DNA of 64,000 nucleotides. It comes from Melastoma dodecandrum. Lineage: Eukaryota > Streptophyta > Magnoliopsida > Myrtales > Melastomataceae. The stretch is taken from contig JARUPY010000499.1 in the NCBI GenBank assembly GCA_029817715.1, positions 1 to 64,000 of the forward strand, in the 5' to 3' direction. This document shows positions 11,046-21,839 of this stretch, one piece after another; position 1 is the first letter of the stretch, and each line of letters starts with the position of its first letter. The notes beneath the pieces are model-generated. The model did not search any database and had not been told where the DNA came from. It saw only the letters and a program-made list of their open reading frames with translations. The translations under genes and the position numbers were made by a program.

Positions 11046-12001
11046 TGTTCGCCTATAGAACGGATCACGTCGGAAATATTTGGCAATGGACTCACAGGAA
11101 TTGAATTGTGGTCGCCAGTAAGAAGATGCACAATTTTATTGAAATAAAATGCAAGTCTTACAATCTTAACGAATTAAGAAAACAGGGCTTACAGCCATTA
11201 GAAATGGAAAAAAGTGCAAGTTGTGACAATCGATGTGGAAATCTGTGACGGCGGAGAACTTGTGACGAAGGCCTTGGAAGCTCGCTCCATCGGTGGTGGT
11301 CGCTGGCGGAAAGCTGTGACGAAGGCCCTACGAGCTCACTCCGTCGGTGGTGTCGCTGGCGGGAGTTGACAGCAAAGGCCCTACGAGCTCACTCTGCTGG
11401 TGGATGGGGAGTTGACCTACAAACCGGGTCGAGGTATCTAATTCCTAAGGTTGACGAACAAACCTCAGAGTTTTGGCTGTGTATGGTCGTGTCTTTATCT
11501 TGAAATATTCCTTTGCTATTTATAGAGGATTTGTACGTGTTTAACACGTAACAGATAGATCGTGTTGCAGATCGTGATCCCTAACATCATGGGAGTATTT
11601 GAACAACCTCCTTGATCTTTGGGATCACGTTCCTGGATAATAGGATCAGTTACGATCCTTAACAAATGTGATAAATTTATTCCAACCCTGCCGACTTGAC
11701 TGTACAGACTACGACCGACTTGGTCGACTTATCCAGAATTCCGTCGACTTGGCCCTACTAGTAGGCCTAGCTACTGTTGAGTCATCTTGGTTGACTTTGA
11801 TCACCATACTCCTTCATTGTGAGTCGACCTAGTCGACCCCGTTCATAAGTCGACCTAGTCGACTTCGTCATGAGTCGACCTAGTCGACTTCGTCATGAGT
11901 CGGCCTAGACGACTGTATCTTGGGCCGACTCGGAGTGTGACTTGAGGGATTACTGGGTTTCTGTTCTAAGCCCAGGCCCAAAATTATTTGCCATGTCAAC
12001 A
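11046..12001 (-). repeat. 5' LTR of the short element
   Basis: This 956 bp LTR is the partner of 9371-10351 and differs by one 25-base repeat unit and a small number of substitutions. On the minus strand it is the upstream LTR next to the primer site. Confidence 0.9.
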
Positions 12002-12006
12002 CATTT

Positions 12007-12311
12007 CTATCGTGCAAAGTGAAATCAAGCAGGCAAAATCAACCAAGTGAAACCACGTTTCCCTTTCGCTCGCCTTTTCTTCAAGCCCAAGGGGGGGAGG
12101 AACCATTTCCATTTCCCTCAACTCTCATTCATCAGGGGTTGGACAGAGGTCGACACATGCTCGATTCTCATCTCCTGGTATATTCGTTCGGTCGCATAAG
12201 AAAAAGTATAGCATAGTACCCCCAAACTCCGATCTATGCAGAAGTAATACTAATTAAAACTGGAATATCAAGTAATCTGAGACACGCTTATTCAGCAGAG
12301 AGACAGATCTA
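12007..12311. other. no gene seen
   Basis: This stretch lies between the short retroelement and the last recognisable RWA exon. Further RWA exons expected here on the minus strand are not found, so the gene was truncated before or apart from the retroelement insertion. Confidence 0.5.
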
Positions 12312-12883
12312 CTGTCATTGCTCTTAAAGTTGCTTGATTCTCTTCATCCATCGTCAAAAAATCTATGCAGGCAGAGAATTAATAAAATAAGAGCAAATAA
12401 CGAAGCAAGAGACCATAACTTTATAACAATCCAGTGAACAGCAAACGATTAAATTCGTTTTAATGGATGAAGCGTGAAACCTTGTGGGCGGCTGATTTTA
12501 TCAAGCGTCCTTCTAGCAAACAAGCTCGATACTCTCCCTTTGTTTTGGGATTATCCAGTTCGTCCAAATGGTTTGTCTGAATGACTAAAAGAGAAAAAGA
12601 AAAGTGCCCTCGTAAACAGAGTTACATTGCCAATAAGTTAAATCATAAAACCTCTTGAAAGAAAACTTCTAATTTAGAAAAACGAATTCAGCAATCAGCG
12701 ATCTTCAGGGACTGAAAGATTCAATACTAAAGCCAATTTGACTGGAGTAGAGACAGAAATCTCTCACGTACAGTAAACAAAAGAAGTAATCAGAGAAGAG
12801 AAAAGTGAAAACTTTCTTTGATCCAGAAATTCCAAGTACATCCATGCAATGAACACTGGGAAGATTCCTAATAAAAATGAAAC
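12312..12883 (-). pseudogene. RWA-like gene, exons 2-4 (decayed)
   Basis: Minus-strand pieces match the N-terminal part of REDUCED WALL ACETYLATION proteins, Golgi multi-pass proteins needed for polysaccharide O-acetylation. Exon 2 starts at 12883 after a CAG acceptor and encodes VSFLLGIFPVFIAWMYLEFL, the first membrane helix. Exon 3 (12584-12447) has HSD, then in another frame HLDELDN and LLEGRL, then in a third frame ASSIKTNLI. Exon 4 (from 12362) has FLTMDEENQATLRAM and then meets stops. Frameshifts within exon 3 and loss of all later exons (a full RWA has over 500 residues) show a pseudogene. Exon 1 is at 38914-38946. Confidence 0.8.
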
Positions 12884-13098
12884 CTGCAGCGCCAAAGAAG
12901 TAGTAAGCCAGACAGCAGCCTTCACCTCAGCCAGACCAGTTCTGAGAAATCAATACATCTATTGACTAGCAGTAACCAGAAGAAGCATTTACAGCCTCCT
13001 AATCTGAATTTCCAAGACAAACCAAAGTACACCAAGAAGAAAAAAAGCGCAATAACGAAATCTCAATTCCACATTAGCTAAATGCTAAGTGAATACAA

Positions 13099-14297
13099 TG
13101 TTAACTCTAAGAAATTAGAGTTATATGTCTCATTTAGGAGCCTAATTAATGATAGATATCCGACATTTATTGGCATATATAGTTAGTTGCATGTTATTTT
13201 CGGGTTAGTTGTTTTGTTTGGATATGTTTTGCACTTGTGAGGTTCTTTGCAGGAAAAGGGGTTGATACGACGGGAAATCTATGTCGAGGAAGACATCTTA
13301 AAGGAGGAGTGACAAGACGGTAGATGGTAGAGTTGCCGAGAGGGAAGCTGTGGACAGGAAGTTTCGTGCAGCCACACAAGGATTTCGTGCAGCCACAAGA
13401 CGAGAAGATCTTTTTATAATATTTCCAAATCTTTTGGGTATTTTGGGGAAGATTTACCCTACATATAAAAGGGTTCAAAACGTCAAACCAGAGAGAGGAG
13501 GCGACCTAGACGACGGCTAAGGAAGAGATTGGAGAAGACGATGGAGATTATCCTTTCTTTTATTTTCTTGTTTCGCTTGTCTGCTAGGATGCTGAACTAA
13601 ATCTTTTATCTAGGACGGTGATGAACCGACTCGTGTAGTGATTGTCTAAACTCTTTTCGGAATCAATTCATGAAGTGTCACGTTTGCTTATATTCTCTTG
13701 TGCTTAATGCTTGCATATTTGGTTGATCGCCGATTTGTTCGATTTCTTATCCTTTAGTAGACTCGAGAGAGGAACTTAGGATTAGAAGAGGGAGAATATA
13801 ACCTAGGTTAAGTCTGAGAGATCAGATTAACTCAGAGGGGTATAGAGATATACGCTCGTAGGTAACCGAGATAACAATTGGCACTTAAAAGGATTATAGT
13901 TGTTCGTGCATCGCTATAGAGATATAGGTTTACGGATAATCTATAATTCATCGTTACAAACTCGAGAGAGGTCTAACGAACAATAAGAATTGTGGTTAGT
14001 AAACGGGAAACTGAGAGAATTGAGGAAGAGAGAGTGCCGATAATTCACGAACGATAGGGAATTCATAGTCCTAGGTTTTTTTCTCATCCATTGATTTATT
14101 CTACACTTGCTTTTATTTAGTTATTACTTTCATTCTTGAATCAAATCTTTTAAACAATTAAATCTTCACTGGCTAGATTTAGACTTGTTAGATTGATAAT
14201 AGGCAAACTATTCTGAACAATCTCCGTGGGAACGACTTTTACTTACTACTGTATTACTTGTGCGACCCGTATACTTGCGTGTGCGTTTCTGCGAACA
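13099..14297 (+). repeat. 5' LTR of the Athila-type element
   Basis: Starts TGTTAACTCT and ends TGCGAACA. It matches 37325-38524 with about a dozen substitutions and one single-base indel. It contains a hairpin at 13102-13123 and a duplicated CGTGCAGCCACA motif near 13363-13400. Confidence 0.95.
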
Positions 14298-14303
14298 AGT
14301 TTT

Positions 14304-14320
14304 TGGCGCCGCTGCCGGGG
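14304..14320 (+). other. primer binding site, tRNA-Asp type
   Basis: TGGCGCCGCTGCCGGGG lies six bases after the LTR. It equals the complement of the plant tRNA-Asp 3' end except for one base, the usual Athila primer. Confidence 0.85.
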
Positions 14321-14499
14321 ATTGTGCCAGAATATATTTTGTTACTATTTTTCATTTATCAAGTGCTTAAATTTAGCCACTAATTTTCGTTTACATTTCG
14401 CAGGTGTATGCGACACTGTAGAAGTGAAAACGAGCTCCTCTTTGACCCTGAGATTGAACGAACTTTTCGGATATTGAGAAGAGGTCAAAAGAAATCAAT

Positions 14500-17093
14500 G
14501 GCGAACGCAGATAATCGTCTAAACGTTGTAGATCCGCCACAAAGAAGGACGATGCGGGAATATGCGCAACCAACTCCGCAAAATCATGCAGGATTCCTAC
14601 GTCCAGAAATTCAAGCAGACACGTTTGAGATTAAACCATCTATTATTCATATGATTGAAAATTCTAATTTTGGTGGTTTGATTAATGAAGATCCACATTG
14701 GCACCTGACACGTCTTGAAGATTTGTGTGCAACGTTCAGGTACAATGGAGTATCCGCCGAAGCAATCAAGTTGAGGTTATTTCCGTTCTCACTTCGGGAT
14801 AAAGCTAGATCGTGGTTATATTCGCTGCCCGGTGAATCAGTCAGCTCGTGGGATGATATCAGAAAGCATGTCCAAGTACTACCCACCGAGCAGGACTGTA
14901 AAAATAAGGAATGATATCACCTCATTTCGCCAACTGCCCAATGAGTCTATGTATGAAGCATGGGACAGATTCAAGGAATTGCAAAGGTTATGTCCCTACC
15001 ACGACATACCTAAGTGGATGCTGGTCCAAAGCTTCTATGATGGGTTGGTGGAGCAACTTCAATCAACAATTGACTCAACTGCTGGGGGTACAATAATGAA
15101 CAAAACTCCAGAAGATGCTTTGGAATTGTTCGAAGCAATGGCAACTAATGGCCAGAGAAGAACACCAGCAAGAGGAGGAGGCTGTCATCAACTTGACGCC
15201 ATAACCGCTCTTAGTGCTCAATTGGAAACTCTCACAAAAGAAATGGCTGCATTACACACCTCATCTCGGACATCTAATAATGCTCGTGCTAATTTGCAGG
15301 TTATGGAAATGCAAGAAGCGGACGAGGTGAATTATGTGGATGCCAACAACAGGAACAACCCGTTCTCCAATGCATATAATCCAGGATGGCGGAATCACCC
15401 TAATTTCTCTTGGCGAAACAATCAAGACCATCAAGATCCAGGCCAATTGAGAACAAACCAACCATCGGGCTTTACAACTGTAAATGCAATGCGACAACCC
15501 ATTGGTGAGCCTAAATCTAATGTTGAGGATTTGCTGAGACAGGTACTTGCAAGCAATGAAGAAGTCCGGAAGCAGCATGAGGAGACTCGGAAGCAGCAGA
15601 AATTGATGTTAAAGGACCATGCAACTTCAATCAAACAATTGGAGATGCAGATGGGTCAAATCCCAGGATCTTTGGTCATGAGACAGCCTGGAGCATTACC
15701 TAGCAACACGGAGCTCAATCCAAAAAATCGGGAGAATTGCAATGCTATCACTCTACGAAATGGAAAGGATCTTGAAGAAGAATTTGAGAGACAAGAGGCT
15801 GAAAAGGAACATGCTCGCGAAAGACGACGAGATAAGGTACGTGATGAAGAATCTAGAAAGGACTCCGAACAGCTTGTCGCAGCTACACCGGTACGTACCA
15901 ATCCTGTTCCTATAGTTCCAAAAATTCCTTTCCCACAAAGACTTAGAAAACACACTGACGAGCAACAATTTAAGAAATTTCTTGAGGTCTTTAAAAAGCT
16001 GCAGATTAACATCCCATTTGCGGAGGCTCTTGAGCAAATGTCGAGCTACGTAAAGTTTATGAAGGATATTCTTTCGAAGAAAAGGAAGCTCGGTGATCAT
16101 GAAACAATTTCCTTAACAGAAGAATGCAGCGCAATCTTACAAAGGAAACTCCCTTCTAAGCTTAAGGATCCAGGTAAGTTTACCATCCCGTGTAACATTG
16201 GGAAGGAATTTTTTGGACATGCCTTATGCGACCTAGGAGCGAGTATCAACTTGATGCCATTCTCTGTTTTTGAGAAATTGAATATCGGTGAGGTAAGACC
16301 TACATCACTCACTTTACAATTAGCCGATCGTTCTTATACTTATCCTAAGGGTATTGTGGAGGATGTTTTGGTGAAGGTTGACAAGTTCATATTTCCCGCT
16401 GATTTTGTGATTTTGGACTATGAAGAAGATCGTGAGATCCCCATCATCCTAGGACGACCGTTCCTAGCCACGGGGAGAACATTAATTGATGTCCAAAAGG
16501 GGGAATTGACGATGAGAGTTCATGACCAGGAGGTAACCTTCAATATTTATAATGCTTTGAAGATGCCTAATGAATCTGATGAGTGCAGTTACGTAGACAT
16601 AATTGAAGAAGCCGCCTACGGAACGTTTCTAGAATCTTGTGAGATGGAGTCAGAGGAAGAAATGCCACATGAAGATAAACCACATGACGAGGTAATTGAG
16701 AAAGAAGATTTGGCATATATACGTCAATTCCAAAGAGTGGAACCTCTTGATCGTCCCTCATCGATAGCAAAGCCATCCATTGAAGAGCCTCCAAAGTTAG
16801 AACTAAAACCGTTGCCCGAGCATTTGAGGTATTCTTATTTGGGTAAGGAAAACACTCTTCCAGTTATATCATCATCATTGACTAACAAGCAGGAGGAGAT
16901 GTTGTTACAAGTACTTCGAGAGCATAAGACAGCCATTGGATGGACAATCGCAGACATCAAGGGGATTAGTCCAACACTTTGCATGCACAAGATCGTGTTG
17001 GACAATGACAAAAATCCTACAGTGGAGCAACAACGAAGACTAAACCCGCACATGAAGGAAGTGGTAAGGAAAGAAATTATTAAGTGGCTTGAT
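14500..17093 (+). pseudogene. Athila gag-protease and start of RT
   Basis: The frame from the ATG at 14500 encodes a plant gag N-terminus (IIHMIENSNFGG, RLFPFSLRDKARSWLYSLP). Around 14860-14880 the reading changes frame. It continues from YYPPSRTVKIRNDI through gag, the protease (CDLGASINLMP near 16225, then VILDYEEDREIPIILGRPFL) and the segment before RT, ending at KWLDAG. No clear CCHC knuckle is seen. The protein would form the particle and process polyproteins. The frameshift and the nested insertion at 17099 make this copy defective. After 17099 the frame runs 15 codons into the inserted LTR and stops. Confidence 0.88.
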
Positions 17094-17098
17094 GCAGG
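17094..17098 (+). repeat. target-site duplication gcagg, left copy
   Basis: The five bases gcagg occur at 17094-17098 and again at 31798-31802, directly outside the nested LTRs. Removing the insert and one copy restores the RT reading frame through the codons for A-G. Confidence 0.92.
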
Positions 17099-17375
17099 TG
17101 TAATACCTCAAATAAAGCCGCAAATTACAATGTCATGGATAGCACAGTAAAATCACCTAAAAAATTCGTTGCGGACGAACTTTACATAAGGTCTAATATG
17201 AATACAAACAGTGTAAGGAAAAGGAGTCGCCGGCGAAATTGTTAGCCGATCACCAGCAAACCAGCATCCGGCCCCTCCTACACCAACAGAAGAGCATCTG
17301 GTTTGTATCAATGTCAACCCCCAGATCATCGCAGCGGTGTTTTCCTTCCCCAGCTCTCGGCTCCTTCCGGCGACG

Positions 17376-17887
17376 ATGACCCGACAGCAAAGCCAACTTC
17401 AGTACTTCCCTCCGAGGACTGCCAACACCAGTGGTAGCAGTTCTGTCCCGTTTCCTATCAACAACTTCTTCTCCATGAAGGACTCTATTTGCAGCATGGT
17501 GTGATGGAAGTTCTGCTGCCTTTCCAACATCTCGACGCTGCGAGATGTCAGTCTTTTGAGATTGCCAAGTTGGAGAACAGATCGGTCGTTGCAGAGGGCT
17601 GTGTTGCCAACTTCAAGAGCGAGCCATCTGGTTCCAAACTAAAGAAGGTTCCTAATTTGAAGGGATCAGATCATGCTGCTGAACTAGAGGTTTGCGGAGC
17701 GGCACCTAAAGAACAGTTAAGCACAATACGATCATCTGCTCAAGCTGATGTGCCATTAGCAGTACCTTGGGTTTCTCGAGTTTCGACCGAGCATGTGACT
17801 ACGAAAGAAGCAATCCCTCTACCCGCTTGCTTGAAGTCAGGAAACTTGACTCAGTCTGCCGAGGCCCTGAACTTCCAGATCCCTTGA
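17376..17887 (+). other. open frames in the LTR, possible captured sequence
   Basis: A 47-codon frame from an ATG near 17376 (MTRQQSQLQYFPPRTANTSG) and an overlapping 132-codon frame (17489-17887) have ordinary, non-repetitive composition, unlike the S/P/R-rich frames further on. I recognise no domain. They could be a fragment of a host gene carried in the LTR or chance frames. The same frames occur unchanged at 27377-27888. Confidence 0.3.
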
Positions 17888-18845
17888 AATCTCCAATAAC
17901 AGTGGCAGCCGCATGCTGTCTGCAATGATGGCATTTCTGTCCCCGAGCCATCGAACCAGCTGCCCGTAGCTCCGAGGCCTCAATCAGCAGGTTTCCCCAG
18001 CTGCTACAACGGCGTTTACGGCAACAGAAGCAGCGGGGAGCAACAAGAGCAGCTGCTTCCTGCACAATTGATAGAGCATTAAAGCCAAACAATGGGCAGA
18101 TCAAGCTCTGCCCAAGCCAAATAATAAGAAGACCAAAATAGAAAGAGACCAAGATAAACCCAAGGAAAACAAAGCCGAAAGACAAAAGGTTGGCTGCTGC
18201 TCATGGCCCGGCCTTTCCTCCTTTAGCAAGCCCACCAGCCCTCAGCAGCCAAACCAAGACAGGCTCCGAAGGGACAGAGACACCCCCCAGATCAGACGCA
18301 GCAGACAGACACGACCTGCAATCACCTCCCCCCCCTGTGAACTCACCTTGACATCCTCCTGAGGAAAGACGTGAGCCGCCCTCTTCCCCTCAAACCCCTC
18401 AACTCACCGCAGGCTACCACCCATAGCCGTGATGGTCTTCTGGGGGAATGATGGCTTTCCGCCTTGAAATGGGTGCCATAGCTGATCGGATAAGAGGGGA
18501 AACCCTCCATAAGAAGAAAGAGGGGGGGGAAACATAAAGGGGAGAGATCATCCCTTCTGGAATCGGCGGACCTCCAGCTTCAACCAATCCCAACCAAGGT
18601 AAGAATGGAACCAACACAGTGAGGACCCTCCGACGACCAGTCCAAACAAGAAGGCAAGGACAACGACAAAATAGGACGACACCAACGACCAGTTTGACTC
18701 TGACTTACCTGGGCGAAGACGATGCGGCCATCCCGACGGTCTGCTGCAGAGCTTGTTGGACTCCTAGTCACTCCGAAGCGGCTTCCTCCACTTCCCCGAC
18801 GGCGACTACACCGTTGAATGCCCAGCAGCCTCCATTCTTCACTCC

Positions 18846-20250
18846 GTGACTGCCTGCAGAACGTCCCGAGTCTGCCGTCCCCGAAGATGGAGCATCAAAG
18901 AAGAATCACCTCCTGGGGCTACTAAGCTTCTGGGAGGATTTCTCTTGTCACTGACACTCTCCTTTACTCGCACAGGTTTTAGGAAACAGGAAAGGGGTGG
19001 AAGATCGTTCGCCTCAAACTTCTTCGGCGAAGGAAGAGAAGTTGACTCTGATGAAGAAGAGAGTTCCCCACGCGCAGCTCAGCAACCTGTGGCGAGTAGC
19101 CCGCCGACGTCCAACTCTTCCCATGCTCTCCTCGGCTTGGATCCGACGACTACCGCCTCAAATCATCCCGGATTTGACCACCCACGACCACACTCGGCCT
19201 CCCGACTGCCTCAACGCTGGTCTCGTCCCCGGATTTCCAGCCACGCTCGCTCCAGTACTTCCACAGCCCATTCTCGGCGGTTTCGAACTCCACGGTTTCT
19301 TCCCGGCCAAACCTGCTCCCCGCCAGCCTCTCCCTCAAATCCAGCCGTGACGGACCTCCCTTCTCCCCGGTCACGACCAGTTGCCCCGGCTCCTCCCGTC
19401 CTCTCCTCGGTTCATCCTCAGAACCGGCTCAGAGTCGGCATCGAGAGCGGCAAACCAAGAGCTCGACCCGCAGCGGCCAAACGCCCACAGGCTCAGCATA
19501 AACGGAGCCCATGCTCTCCAGACGAGGACGTCTTCAGCAAGCTCCCCGACGTTCCAGCAACGCTCCTCCGGCGACGGGCTCCCTCAAATCCGAACATGGC
19601 GGCAGCGAACCTTCAGATCCGGTCTTGGTGGCGGTGATTCATCCCGACCTTGCAGCGACGGACTTTCCCACGTCCCTCCGACGAGCCCAGAGCAACCCAT
19701 CTTCCTGATCCGGCCACCCGCGACGGAGCTCTACCTCTCTGGCGACCCTGCTTCTCGGCGCTCCTTCTCCACGGCGACGGCGAGCCTACCTCCCGGAATC
19801 CCGAGCCCAAGCAGCAACGGCAGCCCCCATCTGACCTCCCTCTGCGCCTCCGGCTCCCGGTAGCGGCCAGACTCGCCCTCCTTCCTCAGACCTCCACGGC
19901 AGCCACGGACCTCCACTCCCCAGATCCGACCCAGCGAAGATTCGGCGAGCCCATCTCCTCCACGCCTCGCCATCACCAGATCTAGCCAGCCGTCCCTGCT
20001 CCCTTCGACGTGGCGACGTCCCCGTCCCTCCGCTAGGGCACTTCGTTCCCGAGACGGCTCTCCAGCGTGAGCCCCCCCCCCCCCCCCCCGCCGCCCCAAA
20101 GTCAGCAATAAGGCCGACACCGCTGTCACTGAGGAGCCGATCATGCGACAAGCCCCGTTTCCTTGTTGGTCTCGGCTTCTTCATCAGGGAATCGAGGGAT
20201 TTTTCCCTTAGCTGGATGCTACATCTGGAGGATTTCAAGATTTCGTTCTC
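18846..20250. other. GC-rich LTR block with spurious overlapping frames
   Basis: Long open frames exist here in four or more phases on both strands (for example 18846-19637 plus and 20265-19786 minus). All are rich in Ser, Pro and Arg. This is what high GC content without stops produces, so I do not call a gene. A CACAG splice-like acceptor at about 18972-18976 precedes it. Confidence 0.6.
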
Positions 20251-21821
20251 CCAGCCGACGCGCAATTCAAGTTAAAGAGCTAAAGCCTCTTTCTCTTTTA
20301 GCCCAAGCCTGATTTAGAAGACCAGCAGAGGCGGATTGGACTTCGGCAGACTGGGCTCAGGTAATAAACCCACAAACTTCAATACTTCAAATTTTATTCT
20401 GGTTAAAAACTCAACTTTGCAATTTTAGTAGCGTTGATTATCAAAATGTTAAATCACCCTTTTAGTCTTTAACGGTTATAATTTATAATTGAATGCACCA
20501 ATTTACTTCTTTGTTTGGACTTTAATATTTACTAGATGAGTATTTAATTTACATTACTAACATCCATATCTCTTTGTTTTGCATGGGAAATACGAGGGAA
20601 ATTTCTCGGACATCACCGACAATCTACACCAAATACACATCCCCGATTAAAACGGTAAGACATGTCTTACTTATTCAATTCGATTGAGTTTCATTCAAAT
20701 TTAATCGTTATTCTTCGCATTGGCATCTTCCTCTACTTTGCATGTAAACACCGAGGAATTACTATCAAGGAACGCATCCTCCGATGACGCGGACGATCGA
20801 CATCAACGGGCTCACAACGCCCCGTAAACATCGCTCTTATTTCATTAAGTCCTAATTATTCATTTCGATTTAAATTAGGACTTTCTGACCACATTCACAT
20901 TTTCGTTGCATGTACAATGAGCATGCAACTTCGAAGGATCAATTCCAAAATTTCGAAGATAAACTCGAAGGCGCGTGTATCAAACCGCGCGGATCCACCC
21001 CGGCCTAAAAAAACCGCGGGCTTGAAGACAAAGCGGCCTCAACCTTCAGTCTAAGGTACAAAGGGGAGGTGCGGGCCTCCCCGAATTTCATTTTAAAAGC
21101 CCACTTGTAACGGATTGCGGGCCCAAGTGCATAGGCCCGCAATCACCGCCCCTTCCCCGCCCTTTTGATCTAAATAATTGCTTGTGTTTGCGCGATTGTT
21201 TAGGCTTTAGGATTGAACGTCGCATGTGAGGTTTTAATTCAACCAACTTAAATTCGGGTCCAAAGCCCGTTAAAACGTTGATAAAAGTCCGGCCCACTCC
21301 CGAATCGGGTCCAACACCCGTCAATCAAAAGTTACACTCTTTTTGGACAAATCGCCACCCTTTTCGCATGTGGTAGAATATTAAGGTTAGTAAATAGGAA
21401 TCCCCGAACCCAGAACTCTGATTTTTCCGACTTAAAATCACACATTTTTAACTAAGTCGGTGGCGACTCCGAATAAGTTTTCCAAAGCTAAAACTACATC
21501 CCACACACACCTTTTTCGGAGCCATTTAGGATGAGGTGACGGCAGACTCGAGCCGCTCCCCGGATCCTCCCGGAATTTCCCAGGCGAGGTCTTAACGCAG
21601 CCTTTCGCCCGTCGCCTTCAAGGACTGGAGACGATCGGCGAAACGCCCCGCAGATCCGTTCGGGAACCGAGGGAGGATTCGACCCGGGTCCCCTTTCCGC
21701 AGCGTCCGGCGTTCGAGCCGGAACGTCGACCGGACTGGGCCTCGGGGGAGCGGGCCCGGATCCTCGTGTCGCCGGAGCCGCAGCGCGCGTGCTAGGCCGG
21801 AGGGCGCGCGTACATCCCGGA

Positions 21822-21839
21822 TGGCGACTCCGCTGGGGA
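21822..21839 (+). other. primer binding site, Ogre/Tat (tRNA-Arg) type
   Basis: TGGCGACTCCGCTGGGGA starts seven bases after the LTR end. This form is the one known from Ogre/Tat-lineage elements, where tRNA-Arg is the primer. Confidence 0.8.

Larger units (their letters stand above)
9371..12001 (-). mobile_element. complete short non-autonomous LTR retrotransposon
   Basis: Two direct repeats (9371-10351 and 11046-12001), each ending in TG/CA and flanked by the five-base duplication cattt (9366-9370 and 12002-12006), define a complete 2.6 kb element. Orientation is minus. A purine tract (AAAAGGGGGGCTTA on the minus strand, 10352-10365) adjoins the left LTR, and a primer site lies next to the right LTR. 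The internal region is only 694 bp and holds a gag-like N-terminal relic with no protease, RT or integrase. It must have used enzymes from another element. The primer site and structure suggest a Tat-like partner, but that is inference. Confidence 0.9.
17099..21814 (+). repeat. 5' LTR of the nested element
   Basis: This 4716 bp LTR holds a GC-rich block (about 18800-20100) full of overlapping open frames in several phases, a C18 run at 20072-20089, and an AT-rich segment (20380-20900). The first 3.6 kb is nearly identical to the other copy, while the last 1.1 kb is clearly diverged. A sequence like the primer site, TGGCGACTCCG, also occurs inside it at 21463. Confidence 0.93.

Noticed and set aside
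18846..20265. Many long open frames on both strands inside the giant LTR (up to 263 codons)
   Set aside because: They overlap in several phases, are all rich in Ser/Pro/Arg, and sit in GC-rich DNA where stops are rare. There are no domains, and the second LTR repeats them because it is a copy.
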